From: Prescottella defluvii | GTDB taxonomy: Bacteria > Actinomycetota > Actinomycetes > Mycobacteriales > Mycobacteriaceae | Direction: 5' to 3' | Length of the DNA: 64,000 nt | NCBI GenBank assembly: GCA_029690005.1 | Contig: CP121458.1 | Span: forward strand, 806,001 to 870,000 | Part shown: piece after piece, positions 48,669 to 60,337 of the stretch | Layout: every line of letters starts with the position of its first letter | How positions within the stretch are numbered: the first letter of the stretch is position 1 | The notes under the pieces: model-generated | The model's database searches: none | Told to the model about the DNA's origin: nothing | Seen by the model: only the letters and a program-made list of their open reading frames with translations | Made by a program: the position numbers and the translations under genes

Positions 48669-51600
48669 TCAGAGCAGATCCAGACGCCTCAGGTCGGCGA
48701 CGTACTTGTCGATCAGCGGAGACGTCACGTGCGGGACGTCCGACGCCTCGCCGATCCCGGCAGATTGCACTGCGGTGCGGAATCTCTCGGTGGACATCTG
48801 CCTGCCCGAGTTCGGCTGCGCCGGAACGGTGTACGCGTTCAGCAGCGGGAGGACGGAGTTCCGCCGCTGCCTCTCCGGCAGCGATTCGATCGCCGACCGG
48901 AATCGGCGCAGCCATTCGTCGTAGTCGTCGATCCGCTCGATGTTCTGCCCGACTCGATCAGCCAGTCGACGATCAGGTCCAGCGAGATGCCGTCATCGTG
49001 GGTGTTGAGCACGTTGTAGGTGTGGTAGCCGGTGGTGGCGCCGGCGCCCAGCGTGGTGACGGCGTCGGCCGTGAAGTCGGCGGGCAACCCGTCGTAGTGT
49101 GCCCGCTGCCTGTTGCCGTCGGCATCGAGTCGGTAGAACGAGCGCGGTGCCAGACCCGTGGCCACGATGCTCAACAGGAGGCGGGTGAACATGTCGGCAC
49201 ATTGAGCTGCCCGGCATAGTGCGTGTGCGCGAGGATCATGTCGGATCGGAACACCGCGACGGGCAGCCCGCACAGGTCGTGGGCGTCGCGCAGCAACACC
49301 TCGCCGGCCCACTTGCTGGTCGCGTAGCCGTTGGCGTACGAATCATCCAGTGGACGAACGGGACTCGCCTGCCGGACGTCGTCGTCCTCGGTCATCGAGC
49401 CCCGCCGGGCAGGGCGGCGACCGCGACGGTCGAGATGTAATTGACGGGCTTGAGACTCGTCGTGATCGCCAGCTTCACGATCTCGGCGGTGCCGACCACG
49501 TTGGGGCCGAACAATTGGCTGTAGGGCAGCACGTGGTTCACCAGCGCCGCGCAGTGCACGATCAGGTCCACCGACCGGGCGAGGCGGTCCCACGTCGATC
49601 CGTCGAGCCCCAGATCAGCCTCGGCCAGGTCGCCCACGAGTACCTCGAGGTGGCGGGCGGCGAGTGCGCGGAAGCGCGCCGACAGTTCGGCGTCGCCGCT
49701 GTCGATCGCGTCCTCGATGCGCCGGCGGGCCCCCTCCGCGTCGGCGCCGCGCGCGATGCAGATCAGCGTGCCGCCGCTGTGAGCGAGGCGCTCGAGCCAC
49801 GACAGGCACAGGAATCGACCGAGATACCCGTTGGCGCCGGTCATGAGGACGGTCTTCACGGTGCCGGTCGGAGCCGGCAGGGCGGGCGCGGCGGCCAGCG
49901 TCGCGGTGTCGATGAACTTGCCGAGTTCGAGGTCGTCGGTGCGGGCCAGTTCGGCGTCGCGGCCGTGGACCGACGCGAACGTGGGACGGGTGGACGCCGA
50001 ACGACGCTCGCGGTCCACGTAGTTCGCGATGGTGGCCAGATTCGCGGTGGGACCGACGATGGTCTGCACCGGAACGTCCACCTGGAACACCTGACCCAGC
50101 AGGGTGGCGAACGAGAACGCCGACAACGAATCCCCACCCAGGTCGACGAACCGGACGTCGTCGGACAACTCCGACGACATCGGCAGTCCGAGCGTGACGG
50201 CGGCGGCCCGCCGCACCGTCGTGAGGGTGGGGAGGGTTGCGGCTTCGGTCCGCAGCCGGTCCAGCTCGGCGCCCTGCCCCTCGGTGATCTCGGCATACAT
50301 GCGCTCGAGCCGCTCCCCGTAGCGGGCCTTCAGCGCCGGCCGCAGCAGCTTGCCGACGCCCGAGAGCAGCCCGTTCTCGCGGCTGAACGGTTCGGATTCG
50401 ATCAGGAAGTCCCGCGGAATCTCGTACGGGTTCAGGGCGTGCTCCTCCGCCACCTGCCGCATCTCGTCGGCGATCAGGGTGTGCAGATCGCTGTCCTCGG
50501 CATCGGGATTCGGCACGATCACCGCGAGCAGGAAGGAGTGTTCGCTGTTCCCGTACAGGAAGATCTGCCGGACGTGCGGGCAGGTCGCGTAGGTGGCCTC
50601 GAGCGCCGACACGGCCACGAACTCGCCCTGCGAGAGCTTGATGACATTGTTTCTCCGGTCGAGGTACACGAGGTGGTCCGGCTCGATCTCCGCCATGATG
50701 TCGCCGGTTCGGTAGAAGCCGTCCGGATCGAAGATGTCCGCCGACATCTCGGGATGTTTGTAGTAGCCGGGAATCAGGTTGGCGGACTTGACCAGTAGCT
50801 CGCCTCGCGGGTACGGGCGATCGGTGGTGCGGTACTCGAGCTCGGGAACGTCGACGAGCTTGTACTCGGTCACCGGCGGGCGCAGGATCGTGCCGTTGCG
50901 CATCACTCCCCCGCTGGTCTCGGTCGCCCCGTAGCCGTCGGCGACGGGGATGCCGAGGGTGGACTCGACGAAGTCGCGCATGTCGGTCGACAGCGGCGCA
51001 CTGCCGCACAGTGCCGCGAGCACTCGACCGCCCAGAACATCGTCGCGCAGAGCGTGTTTCACACTGTCGGCATCGTCGTCCCCGGCGTGCCGCCGGTCCA
51101 GTTCGCTGCGGTATCGACGAAAGATCATGTCGCACACGCGCGGAACGAGATTGAGGGCGGTCGGCCGCACCAGCGAGAGGTCGTCGAACAGCGTGGACAT
51201 GTCGCTGCGGGCGGCGAAGTATCCGGTACCGCCGGACGCCAGCGTGGTGATCAGCCAGCCGAGTCCGAAGACGTGGCTGAGGGGCATGTACTGCAGGTGG
51301 ATCGCGGGCAGGCGGCCGTCGACGTCCTCGGTCGGGCTGGACGGGCGCAGCCACAGCCGCGTCATCATGTCGGCCGTGTACATCGCCCCTTTCGGGGTGC
51401 CCGTGCTGCCCGACGTGTAGATCAGCGACGCCAGAGGGTCGTCGCCCGGGGATGCGACGAAGGCGGGCACCTCGGGGAGGGCGCGGCCGGAGTCGAGGTC
51501 GTGGGACAGCGATCCGACCTCGACCGTCCGGCCCGCGTAGGTGAGGCGGGCCCGCGCGGCCTCGTAGCGCTCGCGTTGCGCGTCGTCCCCGTCGTCGTAG

Positions 51601-52172
51601 TCGAACACCACCAGGCGTTCGATGGACGGCGCGTCGATCGCGACGTCGACGGCGGTGTCGATCGAGTCGATCCCGGCGGCGAGGATCCGCGGTTCCGTCT
51701 CGGCGACGATCGGCGCCAGCTGCCCGGCCGGTGCGCTGCTCTGCAGCGGGACGAACACCGCACCCAGGTGCAGACAGGTCAGGTAGATCAGCGCGTAGTC
51801 GATGCTGGTGAAGCCGAGCACCGCCACGAAGGCGCCGGGATCGATCCCGGCGCCGATGCGCCAGGCACCGGTCAGCGCCGAGACCCGATCGTGCAACTCC
51901 TGATAGGTGATCGTGTCGAAGCTGGGAAGCAGGCTCGTGGTCGTATGTCCGCCCGCGTCCCGTGTCAGTGTGTGCGCGCGCTGCCCCAGCGCGGCCCGGT
52001 CCGCGTAGCCGTCGAGGTAGGTGTCCACCACCTCGGTCAGCCGCAGCCCGGGTCTGTGCGCGGCGGCCGCCACCTCGGGCGACGGTGCTGCCGCCCGGAA
52101 TTGGGGATCGGTCGCGTACAGCTCGCGGACGCGTCCGGCAAATCGCTCATCTCGGGAAGTCTGTGTGGTCAT
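48669..52172 (-). CDS. car: Carboxylic acid reductase (several frame breaks near the 3' end)
   Basis: This is a multidomain enzyme of about 1,165 residues that reduces aromatic or aliphatic acids to aldehydes using ATP and NADPH. The A-domain has [32 protein letters not shown] and [13 protein letters not shown]. The carrier domain has [13 protein letters not shown], where Ser takes phosphopantetheine. The R-domain begins [20 protein letters not shown] and contains [16 protein letters not shown]. The ATG at 52172 follows GGAGGACGGCC. The first 930 residues are unbroken; breaks near 49395, 49200 and 48955 affect the reductase end, which finishes [13 protein letters not shown]. No phosphopantetheinyl transferase lies nearby. 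It is convergent with the ECF sigma gene. Confidence 0.92.
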
Positions 52173-52327
52173 GGCCGTCCTCCGAGAGCCATTATCCTCC
52201 GCCGCGACACCCGACCGGGGCACTCGATGTAACGCGGCCACGCGGCCGCCCGACGTCAGTGGTGATGTGACGCGCGGTACGGGGGTCTGTCGACGCGTCT
52301 TCCGTGAGTCGGGTTTGGGGAGTGGAC

Positions 52328-54084
52328 ATGACTATTCGCGGTTTCTTCGAACGGCACCGGATGGCGGCCCGGGTGATCACCCCGGCCGCGCTGGGGGTGG
52401 TGCTGCTGGTGGCTCTGACGTGGGCGCTGTGGTCGGCGCCGCCGCGCACCAGCACCATCGACACCGAACTGACGGCGTCGACCGCCGACTGCCACGACAT
52501 GGTCACCCTCTCGATCGCCGGCCGCGGTGACACGCCCCGCCCGGGCACCACGAAGATGGTGGTCGACGCCAACGGCCGCGAGCTGCCCGCGGCCTCGGCC
52601 GACGACTACGTCAGCACGTGGATCGACCAGGCGTCCAGCGCGCCGCTCAAGGCCGTCGCGCCGGGTTCGTACGCCGCGATGTACATCGCCTACCCGGCGG
52701 ACATGTCGAGCTACGAGGACTCGGTGAACACCGGGGTGGCGAACGCCGAATCGGTGATGCGGGCGATTCGGCGTCGTGCCCGGACACGAAGTTCGCGATC
52801 GTCGGCTACAGCGAGGGCGCGGACGTCGCCCGTCGGGTCGCGATGAACGTCGGCCACCAGGAGGTGGGCGCGGACGGCGGCTACGGCCTCGTGGATCCGG
52901 CCAACGTCGTCGGTGTCGTCATCCTCGCCGACGCCGGCCGCGCCGCCGGCCAGGGCCCGTTCCCGGGCGCGAAGAACCCGTTCACCAACCCGGACGGCTT
53001 CGACCTGAAGTACCAGAACGGCAAGAACCCCGTCCCCGGACAGGGCGCGCTGCCGGACACCGGCGGTTCCGACTTCGGCGCCCTCGCCGGCCGGGTGGCG
53101 TCGTTCTGCTCGGACGGCGATCTCACCTGCGCTGCGCCGCAGAACATCTCGCTGCTGCAGCTGGTCGCGAACGTGGGCCGGCAGCTGAACATCGATGCGC
53201 TCGAGCGTGATCAGCTGACCCCGGCGACCGGAATGGACGTCGCGACGGTCCTCTCCCGCATCGCGCTCAACGCGTTCGCGGCGATCCAGGCGCAGCCCGA
53301 CTGGATGCAGAGCGACCAGACGTTCATGGACGTGCTGCTCGAGGTGTCGGACCCGTCGTACCAGCGTCCGACCGCGACACCGACCACGACGCCGGCCACG
53401 GCGCCGACGGGCGAGCCGGGTACGAGCCCGGTTTCGGGCAAGGCGGATTCGATCTCGACGGACAAGATGTCGCCGCTCGCGTACCTGCCGCAGAAGCTGT
53501 TCAAGGAGATCGTCGGTCTCATCGTGACGAACCAGAACACCATTCCGGTCATCATGAGCGACCCGTACCAGCTGACGCTGGCCCGCGATGTCGGGCACCA
53601 CTTCGACTACTGGCGCGACGCCGACAGGGCGAACGGCAGGCCGCTGACCTCCGCCGACTACGCCGCCGCGTGGCTGACGCACCTCGCGAAGCAGGCTCAG
53701 GCCGGACAGAAGGTGGATCCGTCGGCGAAGCTGACCTCGACCGAACTGTCCGCCGCGCTGAGCGAGGTCGCCGCCTCCTCCGCTGCACCGTCGTCCGCTC
53801 CGGCAGCGTCGACGGCACCGTCCGCCGGTCCGTCGTCGCAGCCCACGACCGAAGCTGCGGCGGGGACGTCCGCGCCCACCGAGACCGTATCGCCGACCTC
53901 CGCGTCCCCGACTCCGACGGCTTCCGCAGACGCGACGTCGACGGTCACCGGGACGACGGACACGCCGAGCCCACCGAAGTCGACCTCGCCCCAGGCAGAT
54001 TCGTCCACCCCGGCGGCGCGCACCACCACCGCGACGCCGACGACGACGCCCACGACGACCGTCACACCGGCACCGAGCCGATAG
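52328..54084 (+). CDS. Cutinase-family secreted hydrolase with long Ser/Thr/Pro tail (one frame break)
   Basis: The ATG at 52328 opens a basic N-terminus and one hydrophobic segment (VITPAALGVVLLVALTWALW), a signal or anchor. The cutinase domain has TADCHDMVTLSIAGRGDTPR and, after a change near 52760, CPDTKFAIVGYSEGADVARR with the G-Y-S-E-G nucleophile, and DVGHHFDYWRDA with the His. From about residue 470 a low-complexity tail of some 115 residues (Ala, Ser, Thr, Pro) extends to the end, a likely wall-spanning or glycosylated region. The size is well above simple cutinases (about 200 residues). Likely a mycolate-envelope-associated esterase; the substrate is unknown. Confidence 0.82.
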
Positions 54085-54107
54085 GGCGATCGATCCGACC
54101 CGCGCAC

Positions 54108-54143
54108 AGGCCCCGGCCGCTCACTCCCGAGCGGCCGGGGCCT
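54108..54143. terminator. Hairpin between cutinase and SDR remnant
   Basis: A 15-bp perfect stem (AGGCCCCGGCCGCTC and its complement) has a 6-base loop. It lies 24 bases after the cutinase stop and just before the stop of the convergent SDR fragment, so it can serve both. Confidence 0.75.
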
Positions 54144-54149
54144 CGGCGG

Positions 54150-54515
54150 CTATTCCGCGCGCCGCTTCGCCAAGTCGACGTCCATCACGCGTTCGACGTC
54201 GACGTACTCCGATGCCAGAACGTCTCCGGTGTAGAGGATTCCGGCATTGTTGATCACCGCGTCGACCCGGCCGAAGCGTTCGACGGTCGAGGCCGCGAAG
54301 GCGGAGACGGCCTCGCGGTCCGTCACGTCGACGACTGTCGCCGACACCCGCGCTCCGATGTTCGTGCAGCGCTCCGCGGTTTCCGTCAGTGGCCCTTCGA
54401 CATTGCCGGACAGGGCCAGGGCGGCGCCCGACCGTGCCAACCGGATCGCCAATTCGCGACCCATCCCGGTGCCGGCGCCGGTGATGGCCACGACGCGACG
54501 ATCGAAGTACCCCAA
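54150..54515 (-). pseudogene. Short-chain dehydrogenase, 3' truncated
   Basis: The TTG at 54515 has AAGGGGA upstream. The frame gives YFDRRVVAITGAGTGMGREL (TGxxxGxG), then VDAVINNAGILYTGDVLASE and VERVMDVDLAKRRAE before a stop at 54150. The Ser, Tyr and Lys catalytic residues and the whole second half (about 130 residues) are missing. The sequence beyond the stop is the cutinase terminator, so this is a real truncation, not an indel. Confidence 0.7.
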
Positions 54516-55114
54516 CGAAATCCCCTTCGTCTCACTCCACTCCACCACTGTGATTACCAGAAGCGGATGCGATCTGCACGTCGCGATGATGCGATACGCG
54601 CTGACCGGGAACATCTTTCACGAGGGCGGATGACCACCGGGCGACCCATCCGCGTCGGGGTTTCGGACGGATCGCCCGGTGGTCGCACGGCTCGACGTGC
54701 GCGGGGAACCCGCGGTCGTGGGCCGAGCCGAGTCGGGGGCGCCGTCACCGGGTGCTACGGGATGAGCGCTCGGAGAGTCGCCGAACAGACATGTCCTCGG
54801 AACAGCGCTACAAGCAGACCCGACGTCGACAAGGCTGCAGGAAACCCCGAGGGGCGCGCGATTCGCACTGTAAGCCACACATCGGGGGCAGGCAACAACC
54901 GCGGCGTGTCGGAAGGGGCGGAGGCCCGGGCGGTGGCGTCGGAAGGGGTCCGGCGCCACCGCCCGGCCGCGGTCCACCAGGTCGGGGTCCGGGGACCGCG
55001 GTGCCGGCCGGATGGGCCGGCCAGCCATTTGAACGCTAGTGAGGTTCCCGGCCGGGTGTAGGGACTTGCCCCGTCCCGGGTAGGGGGTCGCCGTGGGGCT
55101 CCCCCATCGGCGCC
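54516..55114. other. Intergenic stretch without recognised gene
   Basis: About 600 bases lie between the SDR fragment and the P-type ATPase gene. Frames on both strands are Arg/Pro/Gly-rich and look like GC-rich chance frames. A run of G-rich direct short repeats occurs near 54920-54990. I see no RNA gene. Confidence 0.5.
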
Positions 55115-57461
55115 TCAGACGTTCGGGGTGGCGTCCGGCTCGGGCGCGAGGGTGAAGTAGTTCTCCTCCTCCTGCACGAAATGCAGACGCAGCAGGGCGT
55201 GCAGGCCGTACAGGCACGCGAGGAGGTCGTCGACTTGGTCGGCGGCGATCCCGCCGGCCGCGTCGGCCCGGGCGAGGTGGGTGCGCAGCCGTCGGGCGAG
55301 CCGATCGATCTCGGCGTGCATGCGGCTCATCGTCGCGGTGGCCTCGGCGTTGCCCAGCGGCGTCGCCAGCGCCGGGTACAGCTCGCGGTCCTCGGCCTCC
55401 TCGTGCGGCAGCAGGGTGTCGAACAGGAACGCGTCGACGCGGCGCAGTGCGTCTCGCGCCGCGGGCCGGTCGCCGGTCGCGAGGAGGTCCGCGGTGTCCC
55501 GCAGTATCGAGAGCTGGTCGCGCAGTTCGTCGTGCTCGGCGGAGAAGCGGTGGAGCATCGCCTCCGTGTCCTCCGGCAGCGGGATCTCCTCCGCGCGGTC
55601 GCCACGCAGCGCGCGCAGCGCATTGAGGATCACCGCGACGTCGATGCCCTCTTGCAGCAGCGCACCGGCCGCGGGCGGCAGCAGCCCGAACGCCGCGAAG
55701 CCCATGGCCACCAACGACAGTCCCATCCCGACGGTGGCGCTCTGCACCGCGATCCGACGGGAGCGTCGCGCGATCGCCATCGCGCCCGCCAGGTGGTCGA
55801 GCCGGTCAGTGGTGAGCACGACGTCCGCGGCCTCCGACGTGGCCGTCGAACCGCGAGCACCCATCGCGACGCCGACGGTGGCCGCCGCCAGCGCGGGCGC
55901 GTCGTTGACGCCGTCGCCGACCATCACGGTGACCGCCCGGTCGCGTTCGGCGCGGACTCCGCCACCTTGTCGGCCGGGGTCTGTTCGGCGCGGACGTCGT
56001 CCAGGCCGAGGACGGATCCGATCTCCTCGGCGGGCTCGCGTCGGTCCCCGGTGAGCATGACCAGTCGGTTCAGCCCCGCCGTGCGGAGGCGCCGGAGCGT
56101 GCGGGACGCGTCGCGGCGCACCGGGTCGATCAGCAGGATCGCCCCGGCGATGGGGCCGTCGACGGTGACCCACGCGATCGCGGCACCGTCGAGCGCGGCG
56201 CGTCCGTGGGCGGCCCGGGCCCACGCGGGTGCGTCCGGGGCAGGTTGAGGGTGCCGACGGTGACACGGTGACCGTCGACGATTGCGGTGACGCCGGTTCC
56301 GGCCTCCTCGTCTACGTCGGTCGGCAGTGACAGGTCGAGGCCCCGCATCTTGGCCTCCTGCACGATCGCCTCGGCGAGCACGTGCGGAGACACCTGGTCG
56401 GCGGATGCGGCCAGCCGCAGCACCTCGGTGGCGTCGCCGTCGGATGCGGTGAGCACGTCCGTCCCGGTGGGGCGTCCGGTGGTCAGGGTGCCGGTCTTGT
56501 CCATCACCAATGTGGTTGCGTGGCCCAGATTCTCGAGCGCCCCGCCGCTGCGGATCACGACGCCCAGGCGGGATGCCCGGGAGAGCCCGGAGACGATCGC
56601 GACCGGCGCGGCCAGCAGCAGCGGGCACGGCGTCGCGACGACGAGCACCGCCACGGCGCGGGTCGCCGACCCGCTGAAGAGCCAGGCGGCACCGGCCACG
56701 GCCAGCGCGAGGGGCAGGAACCAGGCCGCGATGCGGTCCGCGACCCGCACCACCGGCGCGCTCTCGGCGGCGGCGTCGCGCGCCAACCGCACGATGCCCG
56801 CATACGTGCTCTCTTCGGCGGTGGTGCGTGCCTGCATCTCGAAGACCGTGCCGGCGTTGACGATTCCGCTGCGGACCGCCTCGCCGCGGCGGCGCTCGAC
56901 GGCCAGTGGCTCGCCGGTGAGAACGGATTCGTCCAGCACGGCCGACTCGGAGGTGACCCAGCCGTCGACGGGTACCACCTCGCCCGGCCCGACGACGAGG
57001 GCGTCGCCAGCCGTGACGTCTTCGAGCGGAACGGTTTCCACGTCGTCGCCGATTCGGCGCCGTGCGGTGCGCGGGGCGTGGTCGAGCAGCGACCGCAGAT
57101 CCTTGGTCGCGCGCCGCTCCGCGGCGGCGTCGAGCGCCTGCCCGGTGGCGAGCATGACGCCGATGAGCGCTCCGGCCAGATACTCGCCCACCGCGAGCGT
57201 GCCGACCAGGGAGAGGACCGCGATGAGGTCCACGCCGACCCGGCGCCGGCGGAGCGCGTCGATCACCCACCAGGAAGCGGGCACGATCGCGACGACCGTC
57301 CCGGCGATCCAGCACGCGTCGGCCACGTCGTGTGCGTCGGCGAGCCACGCGATCCCGCCGCCGACGAGGGCGGCGAGCGTGACCGCCAGTAGGGCGGGCT
57401 CCTTCAGGCGGCGCAGCAGTGCCTGCCGCCGGGATCGTGCATCGGACGGCTCATCCACCAT
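55115..57461 (-). CDS. P1B-type metal-transport ATPase with C-terminal hemerythrin-like domain (two frame breaks)
   Basis: It is about 782 residues. The N-terminus lacks a heavy-metal-associated domain and starts with membrane helices. The actuator loop has [20 protein letters not shown]. Transmembrane helix 4 has [15 protein letters not shown] near residue 275, the phosphorylation site is [12 protein letters not shown] near 319, and the hinge is [15 protein letters not shown]. After the last helices ([14 protein letters not shown]), a hemerythrin HHE domain follows in the same frame: [40 protein letters not shown] and [23 protein letters not shown] in helix 4 plus this tail is the P1B-5 pattern, described for Nia-type Ni/Fe pumps. 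Breaks are near 56235 and 55945. Substrate inferred, not proven. Confidence 0.85.
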
Positions 57462-57681
57462 GTCGCTCCCCTGTCCTCGCAGGTGTCACCTCGACGGTAC
57501 CGCGCGGCACGCGCCCGCTCCCGACCCCGGTGCCGGGCGGATCACGCGTTCGGACCGGTCTTTCCCGTCCGATCCGCCGATCCGCAGTGCTTACGGCGGG
57601 TTCCGTCGATTCGGCGCGCCTGCAGGCGAAGCACGCGTTACTTTCGGAGTGTCCGATTCGGTCCGGCGTTCGGGGAGCACG

Positions 57682-58409
57682 ATGAGAGATCAGCGTGAAG
57701 TAGTGACGACCGAGGCTGGTGATGTCACAGTGGATGACGACTTTCCTTCTCACAGCGCAGAGTCCGCTCGGGCAGCCGGTGGGCGCTTCGATCCCGGTGA
57801 CCGATGGGTGCCGGTCGATCGCCGGTGGCTCGGCCTCGACCGGCGGACGATCGCACCGGCGCTGGTGGTGCTGGCGCTCGCTCTGCTCATGGGCACCGTG
57901 CTCCCCTGGATCAACGAATCGACCCCCACGACGACAAGGTCGTGGCCGGCGACGTCATGGAGGTCAGGGGCGGGGTGACGTTCGTTCCGACGACCGGATG
58001 GGGCATCACGGACGGTGTGCGGGCAGGTCAGCGGCCGGTGAGCGGGTCGTACCCCGACACCGCGAAGGTGGTGGACGGCGGCTTCTCCTTCACGATCCGG
58101 ACGGCACCGTTCACGGGGGACGCGAATTCCCTTCTCGAACAGATCCGGACGACGAACAACGCCCTGAACGGGGGCCAAGGATTCCAGGTCACCGGAGACC
58201 CGGTCGACATCACCACGGGTAGCGGCGATCGCGGTGTGACCGCGAGGTTCCAGGGCAACCGATCGGACGGCATGATCGCGGCCTTCGTCTTCGGTGATCT
58301 CGGCGTCGAAGTCGTCGCGTACGGGCCGTCGGACATCACCGACAACCCGGCGGCCGAGGTTGCCGCGATGATCGGCAGTATCAAGCACTCGACCGAGGAG
58401 AAGCCCTGA
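57682..58409 (+). CDS. Membrane-anchored protein of unknown function (one frame break)
   Basis: The ATG at 57682 (MRDQREVVTTEAGDVTVDDD) follows GGGGAG. A single helix (TIAPALVVLALALLMGTVLP) is near residue 65. The outer domain, in another frame after about 57925, reads DKVVAGDVMEVRGGVTFVPT, ITDGVRAGQRPVSGSYPDTA and FGDLGVEVVAYGPSDITDNP. The stop TGA overlaps the ATG of the PrsW gene (TGATG), so they are co-translated. No family is recognised; an extracytoplasmic partner of the PrsW protease is a guess from position. Confidence 0.65.
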
Positions 58410-59592
58410 TGGCCGGTACCACAACGGAACTCGATTCCAGGCGGGTGGATGCGATCGAGGAGTCCGGCTGGAGTCGGTCGTTCACGTTCTACCAGCCCCG
58501 CAATCTCGCGTTCTGGACCTACCTCCTGCTCGTTCTGACGGGACCGCCACGTTCGTAGCCATGCTGACCAGTCGCTACGACGCCTACGCGGAGGCGATCA
58601 CGGTCTCGGTGATCATGTTCGCCCTCTACGGCGCGGTGTTCTGGTGGTTCACCCAGCACATCGACCGATATGCACGCCAACCCGCCAAACTGATGGTGGT
58701 CGCCTTCGTGTGGGGCGGACTGGCCGCGACATGGGCGATGGCGGCGCACGCCAACGATGCGCTCCGCACCCTGTACGCCAAGGCATTCGGTCAGGCATGG
58801 TCGTTCGACTGGGGCGCCGGTCTCGCCGCTCCGTTCACCGAGGAGATCGCGAAGGGCGCCGGCCTGATCCTGCTCATCGCGATGGCTCCGCGACTGGTCC
58901 GCACGGCTTTCGACGGCTTCATCCTGGGCGCTTTCATCGGGCTCGGATTCCAGATTGTCGAGGACATCGCGTACGCGATGACGTCGGCCGGTTCCCAGTT
59001 CGGGGCCAACCAGGTGGAGGCGGCGATGGGCACCATCGTCATGCGAATGTTGGTCGGAGCGGCCGCCCACATCCTCTACAGCGCGGTGTTCTGCGCCGGA
59101 GTGGTCTATCTCCTGGGCCGACCTGCCGAGCCTCGAAGGGTGGGACGTGGACTGGCGCTGATGGCGAGTGCGATGCTCCTGCACGGGTTGTGGGATTCGG
59201 TCGGCGCGCTCACCCGCGGCAATACCGCGTTCACGTTCCTCATGTTGGCGCTGATCATCGTCATCGCGCTGGTGCTGGTGAGCCGGGTGTTCACCATGAC
59301 GGTCACGCGGGAGCGCGGCTTCCTGCACGACATCATGGCTCCGGAGGTCGCCCGCGGCGTCGTCACGGAAGCGGAACTGCAGGCGATTTGCGGAGACCGC
59401 AAGGTGCGCAGGAAGTTCCGAAAGTCCGGTACCGACCGCAGGGAACGTAACCGCCGCGGCTACGTGCTCGACGCGGAGTTCGACCTCGCCGACGAGCTTG
59501 CCTCGGCCCGCGGCACCGACACCGATCGGGTGGAGTTCGCGCGCAACGAGGTTGCCCGAATCCGAGCCGGGGTACCGTCCCGGGTCGTCTGA
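58409..59592 (+). CDS. PrsW-family intramembrane metalloprotease (one frame break)
   Basis: It is about 394 residues with eight or more helices. The PrsW motifs are AAPFTEEIAKGAGLILLIAM (EExxK), FIGLGFQIVEDIAYA (second Glu), AAHILYSAVFCAG and LLHGLWDSVGAL (histidines). The start at 58409 overlaps the previous stop. The frame must change near 58540 to join YLLLVLTG to TATFVAMLTSRYDAYAEAIT. The soluble C-terminus (RKVRRKFRKSGTDRRERNRR) is basic. PrsW of Bacillus cleaves an anti-sigma factor; many relatives have no known substrate. Confidence 0.83.
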
Positions 59593-59634
59593 CGGTCAGG
59601 CCCCACGGGGCGCATCGAGTTCGGAAGGGTATCC

Positions 59635-60327
59635 ATGAAGACCGAGATCAGTTGTGGGCCGGCGTTCGCATTTGCCGAGATCAGTGTTCCCGCCGGAGGA
59701 TCCGTCCGCGTCGAGGCCGGAGCGATGGCGATGATGCGGGGCGACGTCGCGATCACCACGTCGACCCGAGGCGGATTCATGAAGGGACTCCGACGCTCCC
59801 TGGGTGGATCCAGCTTCTTCGTCAACGACTTCAGCAGCGAGAGCGGCGGTGTCGTCGCCGTCGCCGGTGCGCTCCCGGGCGACATCGTCGAGACCACGCT
59901 CGACGGTGGGACGGCTCTGCTCGTCCAGTCCGGCTGCTGGATCGCGTCGGACCCGACCGTCGACGTCGACTCCAAGTGGGGCGGCAGCAAGGGCTTCTTC
60001 AGCGGGGCCGGGCTGGTCCTGTTGCGGTGCAGCGGCAACGGCGAGATCCTGCTGTCCAGTTACGGCGCCATCCGCCCGGTGACGCTCGCGCCCGGCGAGA
60101 CGATGACCCTCGACACCGGTCACGTCGTCGCGTTCGACGAGACCGTGCAGTACCGCATCCGCAAGGCCGGCGGGTGGAAGTCGATGATCCTCGGTGGCGA
60201 GGGCATCGTCACCGAGTTCACCGGACCGGGCCGCGTGTGGATGCAGACCCGGAGTGCGACGGACCTGGTGGACTGGCTGCGTGCGAGGATGCCGTCGAGC
60301 AACGGCAGTAGCAGCAGCAACGGCTGA
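59635..60327 (+). CDS. AIM24 family protein
   Basis: This intact protein has 230 residues. MKTEISCGPAFAFAEISVPA, VRVEAGAMAMMRGDVAITTS, FVNDFSSESGGVVAVAGALP and VTEFTGPGRVWMQTRS are the standard blocks of the TIGR00266/AIM24 family, a double beta-barrel of unknown biochemical role. The C-terminus is Ser-rich. It follows PrsW by 42 bases, likely the same operon. Confidence 0.9.
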   Translation: MKTEISCGPAFAFAEISVPAGGSVRVEAGAMAMMRGDVAITTSTRGGFMKGLRRSLGGSSFFVNDFSSESGGVVAVAGALPGDIVETTLDGGTALLVQSGCWIASDPTVDVDSKWGGSKGFFSGAGLVLLRCSGNGEILLSSYGAIRPVTLAPGETMTLDTGHVVAFDETVQYRIRKAGGWKSMILGGEGIVTEFTGPGRVWMQTRSATDLVDWLRARMPSSNGSSSSNG

Positions 60328-60337
60328 GCCGGTCGGG

